From Elusimicrobiota bacterium (GTDB taxonomy: Bacteria > Elusimicrobiota > Elusimicrobia > UBA1565), in NCBI GenBank assembly GCA_016212885.1, contig JACRDO010000010.1, positions 1-46,897 of the forward strand: a DNA stretch of 46,897 bases, given 5' to 3'. A program made the position numbers and the translations under genes. Below the pieces are notes generated by a model that was not told where the DNA came from, searched no databases, and saw nothing but the letters and a program-made list of their open reading frames with translations. Below are positions 39,776-46,651 of this stretch, piece by piece; positions within the stretch are counted from its first letter, which is position 1; each line of letters begins with the position of its first letter.

Positions 39776-40803
39776 GGACGCTCAAGTACGGGGAGGCCAT
39801 CCGCGCGGCGCTCGCGCACGCCATGCGCCGGGACCCGGACGTCTTCATCATGGGCTTGGGCGTTGACGACCATAAGGGGATTTTCGGCAGCACCAAGGGC
39901 CTGGCCGAGGAGTTCGGGCGCGAGAGGGTCTTCGACACGCCCATCTCCGAGGGCGCCATGACCGGCGTGGCCATCGGAGCGGCCCTCAACGGGCTCAAGC
40001 CCGTTCACGTCCATATGAGGGTCGATTTCCTCTATCTCGCGATGGATCAGCTCTTCAACATAGCCGCAAAATGGCACGCCATGTACGGCGGCCGGTCCAG
40101 CATTCCGATCGTGGTGCGCGCCGTCGTCGGGCGCAGCTGGGGACAGGGAGCCCAGCACTCCCAGTGCCTGCCTTCTTTCTTCATGAACGTGCCGGGCATC
40201 AAGGTCGCCATGCCCACGACGCCAGCCGACGCGCAGGGGCTCCTGCTCGCGGCCATAGCGGACCCAAACCCGGCGGTCCTCATCGAGCATCGCCTGCTCT
40301 ACGACATTGCAGGCCCGGTCCCGGACCCGCCGGAGCCCGTCCCATTCGGGAAGGCGGCGGTGCGGCGCCCGGGGCGGGACCTGACCATCGTCGCGAATTC
40401 CCATATGGCGGTCGAGAGCCTGCGCGCCGCGGAATTCCTCTCCGGCCACGGGATCGAGGCGGAGGTCGTGGATCCCGTGAGCCTCGTGCCGCTGGACCGG
40501 CGGACCTTGATGGAATCGGTGCGGCGCACCGGCCGGCTGCTGGTCGTGGACACGGGTTGGACCGTGTGCGGGGTCAGCGCCGAGATCGCCGCGCTCGCGG
40601 CCGAAGAGGCCCCCGCGGCCCTCAAGCACCCGGTCCGCAGGTTGGGCATGCAGCCGACGACGTGCCCGACGAGCAAGCCCCTCGAGAACGCATTCTATCC
40701 CGGAGCCTCCGGCATCGCCCGGGAGGCCTTCGCGATGTTCGGCCGGGGCTTCCCGGAGGGCGGAGTCCCGGAGCAGACCAGCGCCTTCAAGGGGGCCTTC
40801 TGA
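39772..40803 (+). CDS. Thiamine-diphosphate E1-beta-type subunit
   Basis: A 343-aa E1-beta/transketolase C-terminal homologue. FDTPISEGAMTGVAIGAAL holds the Glu that activates ThDP. HMRVDFLYLAMDQLFNIAAK and the C-terminal transketolase domain (DLTIVANSHMAVESL) are present. It starts in an ATGA overlap with E1-alpha, and its stop overlaps the next gene as CTGA. The pair resembles E1-type proteins found in some antibiotic sugar clusters (for example AviB1/AviB2 of avilamycin) that add a two-carbon unit to a keto sugar. Confidence 0.9.
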   Translation: MRTLKYGEAIRAALAHAMRRDPDVFIMGLGVDDHKGIFGSTKGLAEEFGRERVFDTPISEGAMTGVAIGAALNGLKPVHVHMRVDFLYLAMDQLFNIAAKWHAMYGGRSSIPIVVRAVVGRSWGQGAQHSQCLPSFFMNVPGIKVAMPTTPADAQGLLLAAIADPNPAVLIEHRLLYDIAGPVPDPPEPVPFGKAAVRRPGRDLTIVANSHMAVESLRAAEFLSGHGIEAEVVDPVSLVPLDRRTLMESVRRTGRLLVVDTGWTVCGVSAEIAALAAEEAPAALKHPVRRLGMQPTTCPTSKPLENAFYPGASGIAREAFAMFGRGFPEGGVPEQTSAFKGAF

Positions 40804-41969
40804 CCCCGATCCGATATCATTTGGCCGAGGACACCATCGATCGCAGGGACATCGACAGCCTGGCGCGCTGGCTCAAGACCTATCCGCGCCTGAGCAAGGG
40901 GCCGCTCACCGTCGCGTTCGAGCGCGCCTGGAGCCGCTGGCTCGGGCGCAAGCGCTCGCTCTTCTGCAACTCAGGCTCGTCCGCGAACTTCCTGATGACC
41001 TACGCCCTGCTCCTATCGGGAAGGCTGCGCAACAGGAAGGTGGTCGTGCCGGCCGTCGGCTGGGTCACCTCGATCTCTCCGGCCATCCAGCTGGGGATGG
41101 AGCCCATCCCCTGCGAGGCGGACCCGGACACTTTCGGCCTCGACTTGGACCAACTGGAGTCCCTGCTCAAGAAGCACCGGCCCGGCGCCGTGATGCTCGT
41201 GCAGGTGCTGGGGGTGCCGCACAAGATGCGCGAGCTCATGGCCCTCAAGCGCAAGTACGGCTTCTTTCTGCTCGAGGACGCCTGCGCGGCCGTCGGGGCC
41301 TCCTACCGGGGGACCAGGGTCGGCGCGTTCGGCGACATGGCCAGCTTCTCGTTCTATTTCGGCCACCAGATGTCCACCATCGAGGGCGGCATGGTCTCGA
41401 CATCCGACAAGGGACTGCACGACCTCCTGCTCATGCTGCGCAGCCACGGCTGGAGCAAGGACCTCGACCGGCCGGCCCACCGCGCCCTGGTCGGGCGCTA
41501 CCGGATCGACGACTTCCATTCGCCCTTCGTCTTCTATGTCCCGGGCCTGAACATGCGGTCCACGGACCTCAACGCCTACCTCGGCTTGGGCCAGCTCAAA
41601 AAATTGGCTTGGATCGTCTCTTCGCGCCGGCGCAACCACGCCCGCTATCTCGAGCGCCTCGCAGGCCGCTTCTGCGTCCAGCGCCCGGAACCGGGGTCCA
41701 CGGTGTGCAGCATCTCCTTCGGCCTGCTGGCCGACGACGAGGAGCAGCGCCGGCGGATCGTGAAGGCCCTAGTCGAGAACGGCATCGAGACCCGCATCTT
41801 CTCGGCGGGGAACCTCGGCCTGCACCCCTTTTGGTACGAGCGCTACGGCAAGGCGAGCTTCCCCATGGCGGACCGCATCCACCGCACCGGCTTTTTCCTT
41901 CCCAACAATCCGTCCTTGAAGCGCAAGGATGTGGACTTCATCTGCGACGTGGCGCTGGGGGCTCTATGA
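40800..41969 (+). CDS. DegT/DnrJ-family protein with His at the PLP-lysine position (ColD-like)
   Basis: A 389-aa aminotransferase-fold protein. It opens TPIRYHLAEDTIDRRDIDSL and has SLFCNSGSSANFL (phosphate site) and FFLLEDACAAVGASY (PLP-pyridine Asp). The segment that normally carries the PLP lysine reads SFYFGHQMSTIEGG, with His189 in its place. His at this site is known from ColD (GDP-4-keto-6-deoxymannose 3-dehydratase) and the E1 3-dehydrase of CDP-ascarylose, which remove the C3 hydroxyl. No ATG or GTG fits the start; CTG 40800 overlaps the previous stop (CTGA), with TTG 40821 as the alternative. The stop overlaps the next gene by ATGA. Confidence 0.85.
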   Translation: MTPIRYHLAEDTIDRRDIDSLARWLKTYPRLSKGPLTVAFERAWSRWLGRKRSLFCNSGSSANFLMTYALLLSGRLRNRKVVVPAVGWVTSISPAIQLGMEPIPCEADPDTFGLDLDQLESLLKKHRPGAVMLVQVLGVPHKMRELMALKRKYGFFLLEDACAAVGASYRGTRVGAFGDMASFSFYFGHQMSTIEGGMVSTSDKGLHDLLLMLRSHGWSKDLDRPAHRALVGRYRIDDFHSPFVFYVPGLNMRSTDLNAYLGLGQLKKLAWIVSSRRRNHARYLERLAGRFCVQRPEPGSTVCSISFGLLADDEEQRRRIVKALVENGIETRIFSAGNLGLHPFWYERYGKASFPMADRIHRTGFFLPNNPSLKRKDVDFICDVALGAL

Positions 41970-43036
41970 AGGGGGGCAAGAAGCCGTCCAAACCTTCCGA
42001 ACATCGTAGGTTTGGACGTATTGAACCTACGACGTACGGAAGGTTCAATACGCGCATCCGGCGCGCGCTCATCACGGGCATCGCCGGGTCCGGGGGGAGC
42101 TACCTCGCCGACTACATAGCCGAGGAGCACCCGGAGGTCGAGATTCACGGCCTCTCACGCTGGCGCAGCACGACCCAGAACCTCGCCAAGACCCGCGGGA
42201 GGGTCGTCCTGCACGAGTGCGACCTGCTGGACTTCGGCTCGATCCTGAGCGCGCTCAAGGCCGCGCGGCCCGACGCGGTCTTTCATCTGGCCGCGCATGC
42301 GAACGTCCGGACATCGTTCATCACCCCGGCGGCGGTCCTCAACAACAACATCCTAGGCACGAGCAACCTCCTGGAGGCCCTGCGGCTTTCAGGCATGGAT
42401 CCGGTCGTCCAGCTCTGCAGCACCTCCGAGGTCTACGGGCAGGTCGGCCCCGAGGACGTGCCCATCACGGAGGACTGCCCCCTGCGGCCGGTCAGCCCCT
42501 ACGCGGTCTCGAAGACCGCGCAGGACCTGCTCGGCTGGGCGTACTTCAAGAGCTACGGCATGCGCATCATCCGCACCCGCATGTTCACCTATCTCAACCC
42601 GCGCCGCATCGATCTCTTCGCCACGTCCTTCGCCCGGCAGATCGCCCTCATTGAGGCGGGCCGGCAGAAGGTCCTGCTGCACGGCAATCTGGATTCGGTG
42701 CGCACCTTCATCGACGTGCGCGACGCGGTCCGGGCGTATTGGGCCGCGGCGCAGAGATGCGAGCCGGGCGAGGTCTACAACATCGGCGGAAACACGACCA
42801 TGAAGGTCGGAAAGTGCCTCAAGCTGCTCAAGGGGATGGCCCGCGTCCCCATCCCGAGCCGCCCGGACCCCCGGCTCATGCGGCCCGCGGACGTGACCCT
42901 GCAGATCCCGTGCGTGGACAAGTTTCGCCGGGCGACCGGCTGGAAGCCGGAGCGTAGCTTCGAGGAGAGCCTGCGGGACCTTTTGGAGCATTGGCGCAGG
43001 GAGGCGGCGGCCATGCCGCCGGAGGCCGGGCGATGA
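41966..43036 (+). CDS. GDP-mannose 4,6-dehydratase-like SDR with element-encoded N-terminus
   Basis: A 356-aa extended short-chain dehydrogenase. The Rossmann start ALITGIAGSGGSYLADYIAE, HLAAHANVRTSF, CSTSEVYG and the catalytic Y-x3-K in SPYAVSKTAQDLLG identify a nucleotide-sugar dehydratase. The C-terminal RPADVTLQIPCVDKFRRATG resembles GDP-mannose 4,6-dehydratase and GDP-6-deoxymannose reductase. Residues 7-29 are encoded by palindromic element copy B and precede the Rossmann fold, where such proteins normally have almost nothing. The ATGA start shared with the previous gene shows that the element is translated. It probably makes the 4-keto-6-deoxy substrate of the ColD-like enzyme. Confidence 0.87.
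   Translation: MKGGKKPSKPSEHRRFGRIEPTTYGRFNTRIRRALITGIAGSGGSYLADYIAEEHPEVEIHGLSRWRSTTQNLAKTRGRVVLHECDLLDFGSILSALKAARPDAVFHLAAHANVRTSFITPAAVLNNNILGTSNLLEALRLSGMDPVVQLCSTSEVYGQVGPEDVPITEDCPLRPVSPYAVSKTAQDLLGWAYFKSYGMRIIRTRMFTYLNPRRIDLFATSFARQIALIEAGRQKVLLHGNLDSVRTFIDVRDAVRAYWAAAQRCEPGEVYNIGGNTTMKVGKCLKLLKGMARVPIPSRPDPRLMRPADVTLQIPCVDKFRRATGWKPERSFEESLRDLLEHWRREAAAMPPEAGR
41986..42051 (+). repeat. 66-bp double-hairpin palindromic element, copy B, inside a gene
   Basis: GTCCAAACCT (41986-41995), 12-nt loop, AGGTTTGGAC (42008-42017); then GTATTGAACCT (42018-42028), 12-nt loop, AGGTTCAATAC (42041-42051). Both stems are perfect. It is read in the host frame as SKPSEHRRFGRIEPTTYGRF. Compared with copy A (16425-16490), most differences that alter the peptide are conservative (Tyr/Phe, Arg/Lys, His/Arg), and one is silent (Ile). 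Confidence 0.88.
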
Positions 43037-43980
43037 ACAAGCAGCCGATGCGGATTCTCGTGACCGGCGGAGCCGGCTACATCGGCTCCGTGCTGACGCG
43101 GCGCCTGCTGGAGGAGGGGCACAGGGTCACGGCCCTGGACAACTTCATCTACGGCCAGAACAGCCTGCTCGACCTCTGCGCGCACGAGGACTTCGAGGTG
43201 GTCCGCGGAGACTGCCGGGACGAAGCCCTGCTCAAGCGCCTCGTACGGGACAAGGACGCCGTCATCCCGCTCGCCGCTCTCGTGGGGGCGCCTCTCTGCG
43301 ACCGGGACCGCATCGGCGCGGTCACGGTCAACCGCGACGCGGTCAAGTCCCTCTGCTCCCTTCTCTCGCCCGGACAGCGCGTCCTCTATCCTATGAGCAA
43401 CAGCGGCTACGGCATCGGGGAGCAGGGCAAGTTCTGCACCGAGGACAGCCCGCTCAACCCCATATCCCTTTACGGCCGGACCAAGGTGGAAGCCGAGCGC
43501 ATCATCCTCGAACGCGGCAACGCGATCACCTTCCGCCTGGCGACGGTTTTCGGCGCCTCGCCCCGCATGCGCTTAGACCTGCTGGTCAACGACTTCGTAT
43601 ACCGGGCGGCGACCGACCGGGCGGTCGTTATTTTCGAGGGCCGCTTCAAGAGGAATTACATCCACATCCGCGACGTCGCCAAGGCCTTCATCCATGGACT
43701 GGAGAATTTCGAGGAGATGAAGGGCCGCCCCTACAACGTGGGCCTCGAGGATGCGAACCTCTCGAAGATCGAGCTCTGCGAGCTCATCCGCAAGGTCATC
43801 CCGGAATTCGTCTACTTCGAATCGCCGGTCGGGAGGGATCCGGACAAGCGCGACTATATCGTCTCGAACCAGCGCATCCTCGCCGCGGGTTGGCGGCCGG
43901 ACTGGACCATCGAGCGCGGCATTGGCGAGCTCGTCAAGTGCTACACCGTGCTCAGCGGACACCCCCATGCCAACGCCTGA
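43033..43980 (+). CDS. NAD-dependent nucleotide-sugar epimerase/reductase (SDR)
   Basis: A 315-aa extended SDR. The NAD site is ILVTGGAGYIGSVLTRRLLE, and MSNSGYGIGEQGKF with SLYGRTKVEAERI gives the Ser and Y-x3-K catalytic residues. RNYIHIRDVAKAFIHGLENF and PYNVGLEDANLSKIELCELI are conserved in epimerases of surface-sugar loci. It overlaps the previous stop by ATGA. As last gene of the operon it may reduce or epimerise the branched keto sugar made upstream. A heptose epimerase role linked to hddA is the alternative. Confidence 0.83.
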   Translation: MNKQPMRILVTGGAGYIGSVLTRRLLEEGHRVTALDNFIYGQNSLLDLCAHEDFEVVRGDCRDEALLKRLVRDKDAVIPLAALVGAPLCDRDRIGAVTVNRDAVKSLCSLLSPGQRVLYPMSNSGYGIGEQGKFCTEDSPLNPISLYGRTKVEAERIILERGNAITFRLATVFGASPRMRLDLLVNDFVYRAATDRAVVIFEGRFKRNYIHIRDVAKAFIHGLENFEEMKGRPYNVGLEDANLSKIELCELIRKVIPEFVYFESPVGRDPDKRDYIVSNQRILAAGWRPDWTIERGIGELVKCYTVLSGHPHANA

Positions 43981-43987
43981 AGCCCTT

Positions 43988-44300
43988 GTGCTGCGACCGG
44001 GCCATAGCGCCCGTTTTGGCCGCGCGATTTCTGGAGCGAGCCGAAGCGATGCGAGGCGAGCAGGCCTGAAGGCCTGTAAGCCGAGCAACGCAACGGCGCA
44101 GCCCGAAAGCGCGCGGCCCGCCTATGAGGGGAAAGTCTTGGAAAATACGTGTTCTTTTCCTTCAATGGCGGGAGGCCCGATATTGGAAGAGCGCGTCGTT
44201 GTTCGTCGCTCAGATAGCTCAAGCTATCCTCGCTCCTCCCGCCTCGCGCTCTCCTCAATCTCGGGCCTCCAAAACGGGCGCTATGGCCCGGTCGCAGCAC
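43988..44300. mobile_element. 313-bp MITE-like element with perfect 32-bp terminal inverted repeats
   Basis: The outer 32 bp at 43988-44019 and 44269-44300 are exact reverse complements; they start GTGCTGCGACCGGGCCATAG. Inside are two further hairpins: GGCCGCGCG (44018-44026) with CGCGCGGCC (44110-44118), around CAGGCCT-GA-AGGCCTG (44061-44076); and a 25-26-bp imperfect stem 44171-44195 with 44245-44270, around GATAGCT-CA-AGCTATC (44213-44228). No clear target-site duplication flanks it and no gene inside is convincing. It fills the whole gap between the sugar operon and hddA, ending 4 bp before the hddA ATG. A non-autonomous transposable element or a large structured RNA are both possible. 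Confidence 0.7.
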
Positions 44301-44304
44301 TAGC

Positions 44305-45312
44305 ATGATCATCAGCCGGACGCCCTACCGCATCTCCTTCTTCGGCGGCGGGACGGACTACCCCGCCTGGTTCCGGACGCATGGCGGGGCCGTGCTCTCG
44401 ACGACGATCGACAAGTACTGCTGGATCACCCTCAGGCGCCTGCCCCCGTTCTTCAGGCACAAGAGCCGCATCCTCTACTCCAAGATCGAAAATGTGCGCG
44501 AGAACTCCAAGGTCAAGCACCCCTCGGTCCGGGCCTGCCTCGCGCACCTGGGCGTCACGGAGGGGATCGAGATACACCACGACGGGGACCTGCCGGCGCG
44601 GACCGGCATCGGATCGAGCTCTTCCTTCACCGTGGGGCTCCTGCACGCCCTCTACGCTCTGCGCGGCGTCATGCCGGGCAAGATGCGGCTCGCCAAAGAG
44701 GCGATCCATGTCGAGCAGGAGCTGCTGCGGGAGAACGTCGGCTGCCAAGACCAGGTCATCGCGGCGCTGGGGGGGATGCAACGCATCGTCTTCGGTCCGG
44801 AGGGCGCGATGCACATGACGCCGGTCATCCTGCCCCAGGAGCGCCGTGAAGCCCTGAGGAGCCGTCTTCTCCTGTATTTCACGGGCTTCTCCCGCATCTC
44901 CTCGCAGGTCGTCGAGGAGCAGCTGCGGCGGATGGGCGAGAAGGAGCGCGATCTCACGCGCATGCGCGCGATGGTCGACGAAGCCGTCGCCATCCTCGCC
45001 GGCGGGGGCGACCTTGCGGACTTCGGCCGCCTTCTCGACGAATCCTGGCGCTTGAAGCGGGGCTTGAGCTCCAAAGTCTCCACCCCGGCCATCGACTCGA
45101 TCTACGAGGAGGCGCGCTCCGCCGGGGCCCTGGGGGGCAAGCTCCTCGGGGCCGGCGGGGGCGGCTTTCTGATGCTCTTCGCCGAGCCCGGGGACCACGC
45201 CCGCATCCGCAAGAGGCTCTCGAAGCTGCTGCTTGTGCCGTTCCGGTTCGAGACCGAAGGCAGCCACATCGTCTTCTACCAGCCCGAAGAGCCCTCTGGA
45301 GGCGGAATCTGA
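44305..45312 (+). CDS. hddA: GHMP kinase, D-glycero-D-manno-heptose 7-phosphate kinase-like
   Basis: A 335-aa GHMP-family sugar kinase. MIISRTPYRISFFGGGTDYP is the family start, DLPARTGIGSSSSFTVGLLH is the ATP-binding motif 2, and GGKLLGAGGGGFLMLF is motif 3. This pattern is that of HddA, which phosphorylates heptose 7-phosphate at C1 for GDP-heptose synthesis; GmhB at 38191 would act next. The ATG lies 4 bp after the terminal repeat of the 313-bp element and has no Shine-Dalgarno, so expression depends on read-through or on a promoter within the element. Confidence 0.87.
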   Translation: MIISRTPYRISFFGGGTDYPAWFRTHGGAVLSTTIDKYCWITLRRLPPFFRHKSRILYSKIENVRENSKVKHPSVRACLAHLGVTEGIEIHHDGDLPARTGIGSSSSFTVGLLHALYALRGVMPGKMRLAKEAIHVEQELLRENVGCQDQVIAALGGMQRIVFGPEGAMHMTPVILPQERREALRSRLLLYFTGFSRISSQVVEEQLRRMGEKERDLTRMRAMVDEAVAILAGGGDLADFGRLLDESWRLKRGLSSKVSTPAIDSIYEEARSAGALGGKLLGAGGGGFLMLFAEPGDHARIRKRLSKLLLVPFRFETEGSHIVFYQPEEPSGGGI

Positions 45313-45316
45313 TATC

Positions 45317-45757
45317 ATGGCAATGACCGACAAGAAAAACAAAACCGGGGGCTCGGAGCTCGCGGGGCTGTTCAAGCAGCTCCTGCGCCATCCCGTCGCG
45401 CTGATCGTACTGCTCGCCCAGCTGGTCTTCATGCTGACCTGCACCTACGTCTCAGGGGTCAGGAAATCCGACGCGGACCCCTTGAAGAAGGTCGGCGTGA
45501 TCGTCTTCAGGCGAGCCATGCTGGAGATGCCGTTCAAATCGGCGGAGAAGGCCTTCTATTACACGCTGGCCGTGGACCCGAAAGGCATGGTCATCGCCAA
45601 GCCCAAGGTCACCTTCGCGCAGACCCCTCTGGATATCCTCCGCCAAAGGATACGGCTCGCCGCGGTCGTCCCGTTCTCGGTCCCGGCGGCTCTGGCCGCG
45701 GTCGTGTTCCTGGGCCTGCTGGGCTTCTGCCTCTGCCGCGTCCTGGAGCTTTGCTAG
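45317..45757 (+). CDS. Small membrane protein with two helices, unrecognised
   Basis: A 146-aa protein with hydrophobic helices at about 25-45 (VALIVLLAQLVFMLTCTYV) and about 115-140 (AAVVPFSVPAALAAVVFLGL). Between them is a soluble stretch of about 65 residues (FRRAMLEMPFKSAEKAFYYT), predicted on the periplasmic side. No family is recognised. It starts 5 nt after hddA with GGAGGCGG about 12 nt upstream; ATG 45323 is the alternative. Position suggests co-transcription with hddA. Confidence 0.6.
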   Translation: MAMTDKKNKTGGSELAGLFKQLLRHPVALIVLLAQLVFMLTCTYVSGVRKSDADPLKKVGVIVFRRAMLEMPFKSAEKAFYYTLAVDPKGMVIAKPKVTFAQTPLDILRQRIRLAAVVPFSVPAALAAVVFLGLLGFCLCRVLELC

Positions 45758-45775
45758 CGGTCCTGGAATAAGACT

Positions 45776-46351
45776 ATGAAAACAAAAGCCATCGCGTACT
45801 TGGACAAGCCGGGCCCCTCGGAATGCTCGAGGTGCCTCGAGGCCGCGGCCCTGCGCGCCGCGGAGCTCAAGCTCTCCCACGCCGTCGTGGCCTCGGCGAG
45901 CGGAAGGACCGCCTTGGAGCTGGCCCGGGCCCTGAGGAGGGCGGGGAGCCGGGCAAAGGTCGTGGGGGTCGGCTACTCCGCGGATTTCGCGGCCAAATGG
46001 GGCGCGCTGGAGCCCCGCTTCACGAAAGAGGCCGCGAAGCTCGGGGCCGTCTTCATCACGGGCGCTCACGCCATGGGCGGCATCAACACCGCGGTGGAGA
46101 AGAAGTCCGGAGGGCTCCCGCCCAACAAGCTCGTCGCCGCCGTCTACTACACGCTCGGGCAGGGCTTCAAGGTCGCGGTCGAGGTGGCGCTGATGGCCGC
46201 GGACCAGGGCGCGCTGCCTTTGGGAAAAGAGGTATTGGCCCTCGGGGGAACGGGCGAAGGGGCCGACACGGCTCTGGTGCTGCGTCCGGCTTGCTCGACC
46301 GATTTCTTCAGCCTGAGGATCCGCGAAATCGTGTGCATGCCCAGGCGATGA
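45776..46351 (+). CDS. Stand-alone pyruvate kinase C-terminal-domain-like protein
   Basis: A 191-aa protein resembling the alpha/beta C-terminal domain of pyruvate kinase as a free-standing unit. AVVASASGRTALELARAL matches the start of that domain, VITGAHAMGG-like VFITGAHAMGGINTAV and ALGGTGEGADTALVLRPACS lie further on. Proteins of this type (COG1751-like) have no assigned reaction; the domain binds allosteric effectors in pyruvate kinase. The catalytic barrel is absent. It is 18 nt downstream of the membrane protein gene. The stop codon lies in the loop of a strong hairpin that probably ends the transcript. Confidence 0.75.
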   Translation: MKTKAIAYLDKPGPSECSRCLEAAALRAAELKLSHAVVASASGRTALELARALRRAGSRAKVVGVGYSADFAAKWGALEPRFTKEAAKLGAVFITGAHAMGGINTAVEKKSGGLPPNKLVAAVYYTLGQGFKVAVEVALMAADQGALPLGKEVLALGGTGEGADTALVLRPACSTDFFSLRIREIVCMPRR

Positions 46352-46360
46352 CGCCTGGGC
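46339..46360. terminator. Strong hairpin over the stop codon
   Basis: GCCCAGGCG (46339-46347), loop ATGA, CGCCTGGGC (46352-46360): a perfect 9-bp stem. The loop contains the TGA stop of the pyruvate-kinase-like gene. No T-run follows, so termination would be of the hairpin-only type. Confidence 0.5.
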
Positions 46361-46651
46361 GCGCAACGACGATCCTATCCCGTAGGAGAAATAAGGGCGG
46401 GTCCGCGGGCCCGAGAGTAACAGAATGCCCGTTATCGTAAGCTGAACCCCTGCGCCGGCGATCGCGGGCGGCGGCTTCTCGACCTCGAATGGGAGTATAA
46501 TACCACAACCGCATCGATTTGGAGTCGCTGTGAGCGCGGCAGACCAGCAAGTATGCGAGTTCAGTTACGCCGGGGAGAAATCATCGCCGGGGAGGACATC
46601 AATTGTGAATAAGCCTTGCGGGGGAATCAAGCTTGCGCAGGCGAAGGCCGG
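46361..46651. other. Intergenic region with one promoter-like site and a doubtful small frame
   Basis: About 290 bp without a convincing gene. It holds TATAAT at 46496-46501 and GGAG (46521-46524) 5 nt before a GTG at 46530. That GTG opens a 69-codon frame to 46739, whose second half runs over the leftward gene below. The encoded sequence (SAADQQVCEFSYAGEKSS...) is not recognised. It may be a short peptide, a remnant or chance. CGGGGAG occurs twice in tandem near 46570-46595. Confidence 0.35.

Noticed and set aside
38798-40803. Ordinary pyruvate dehydrogenase E1 subunits
   Set aside because: No E2 or E3 gene is adjacent and both genes are coupled to nucleotide-sugar enzymes, so a classical complex is less likely, though not excluded beyond the window.
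41986-42051. Rho-independent terminator or REP sequence as the only explanation of the hairpins
   Set aside because: The element lies inside a reading frame whose start is fixed by an ATGA overlap, has two stems with related loops and no T-run, and recurs in the same frame elsewhere.
43751-44308. Overlapping open frames across the 313-bp element on both strands
   Set aside because: Both strands give the peptide LVLRPGHSARFG only because the terminal repeats are inverted copies; no start context or family supports a gene.
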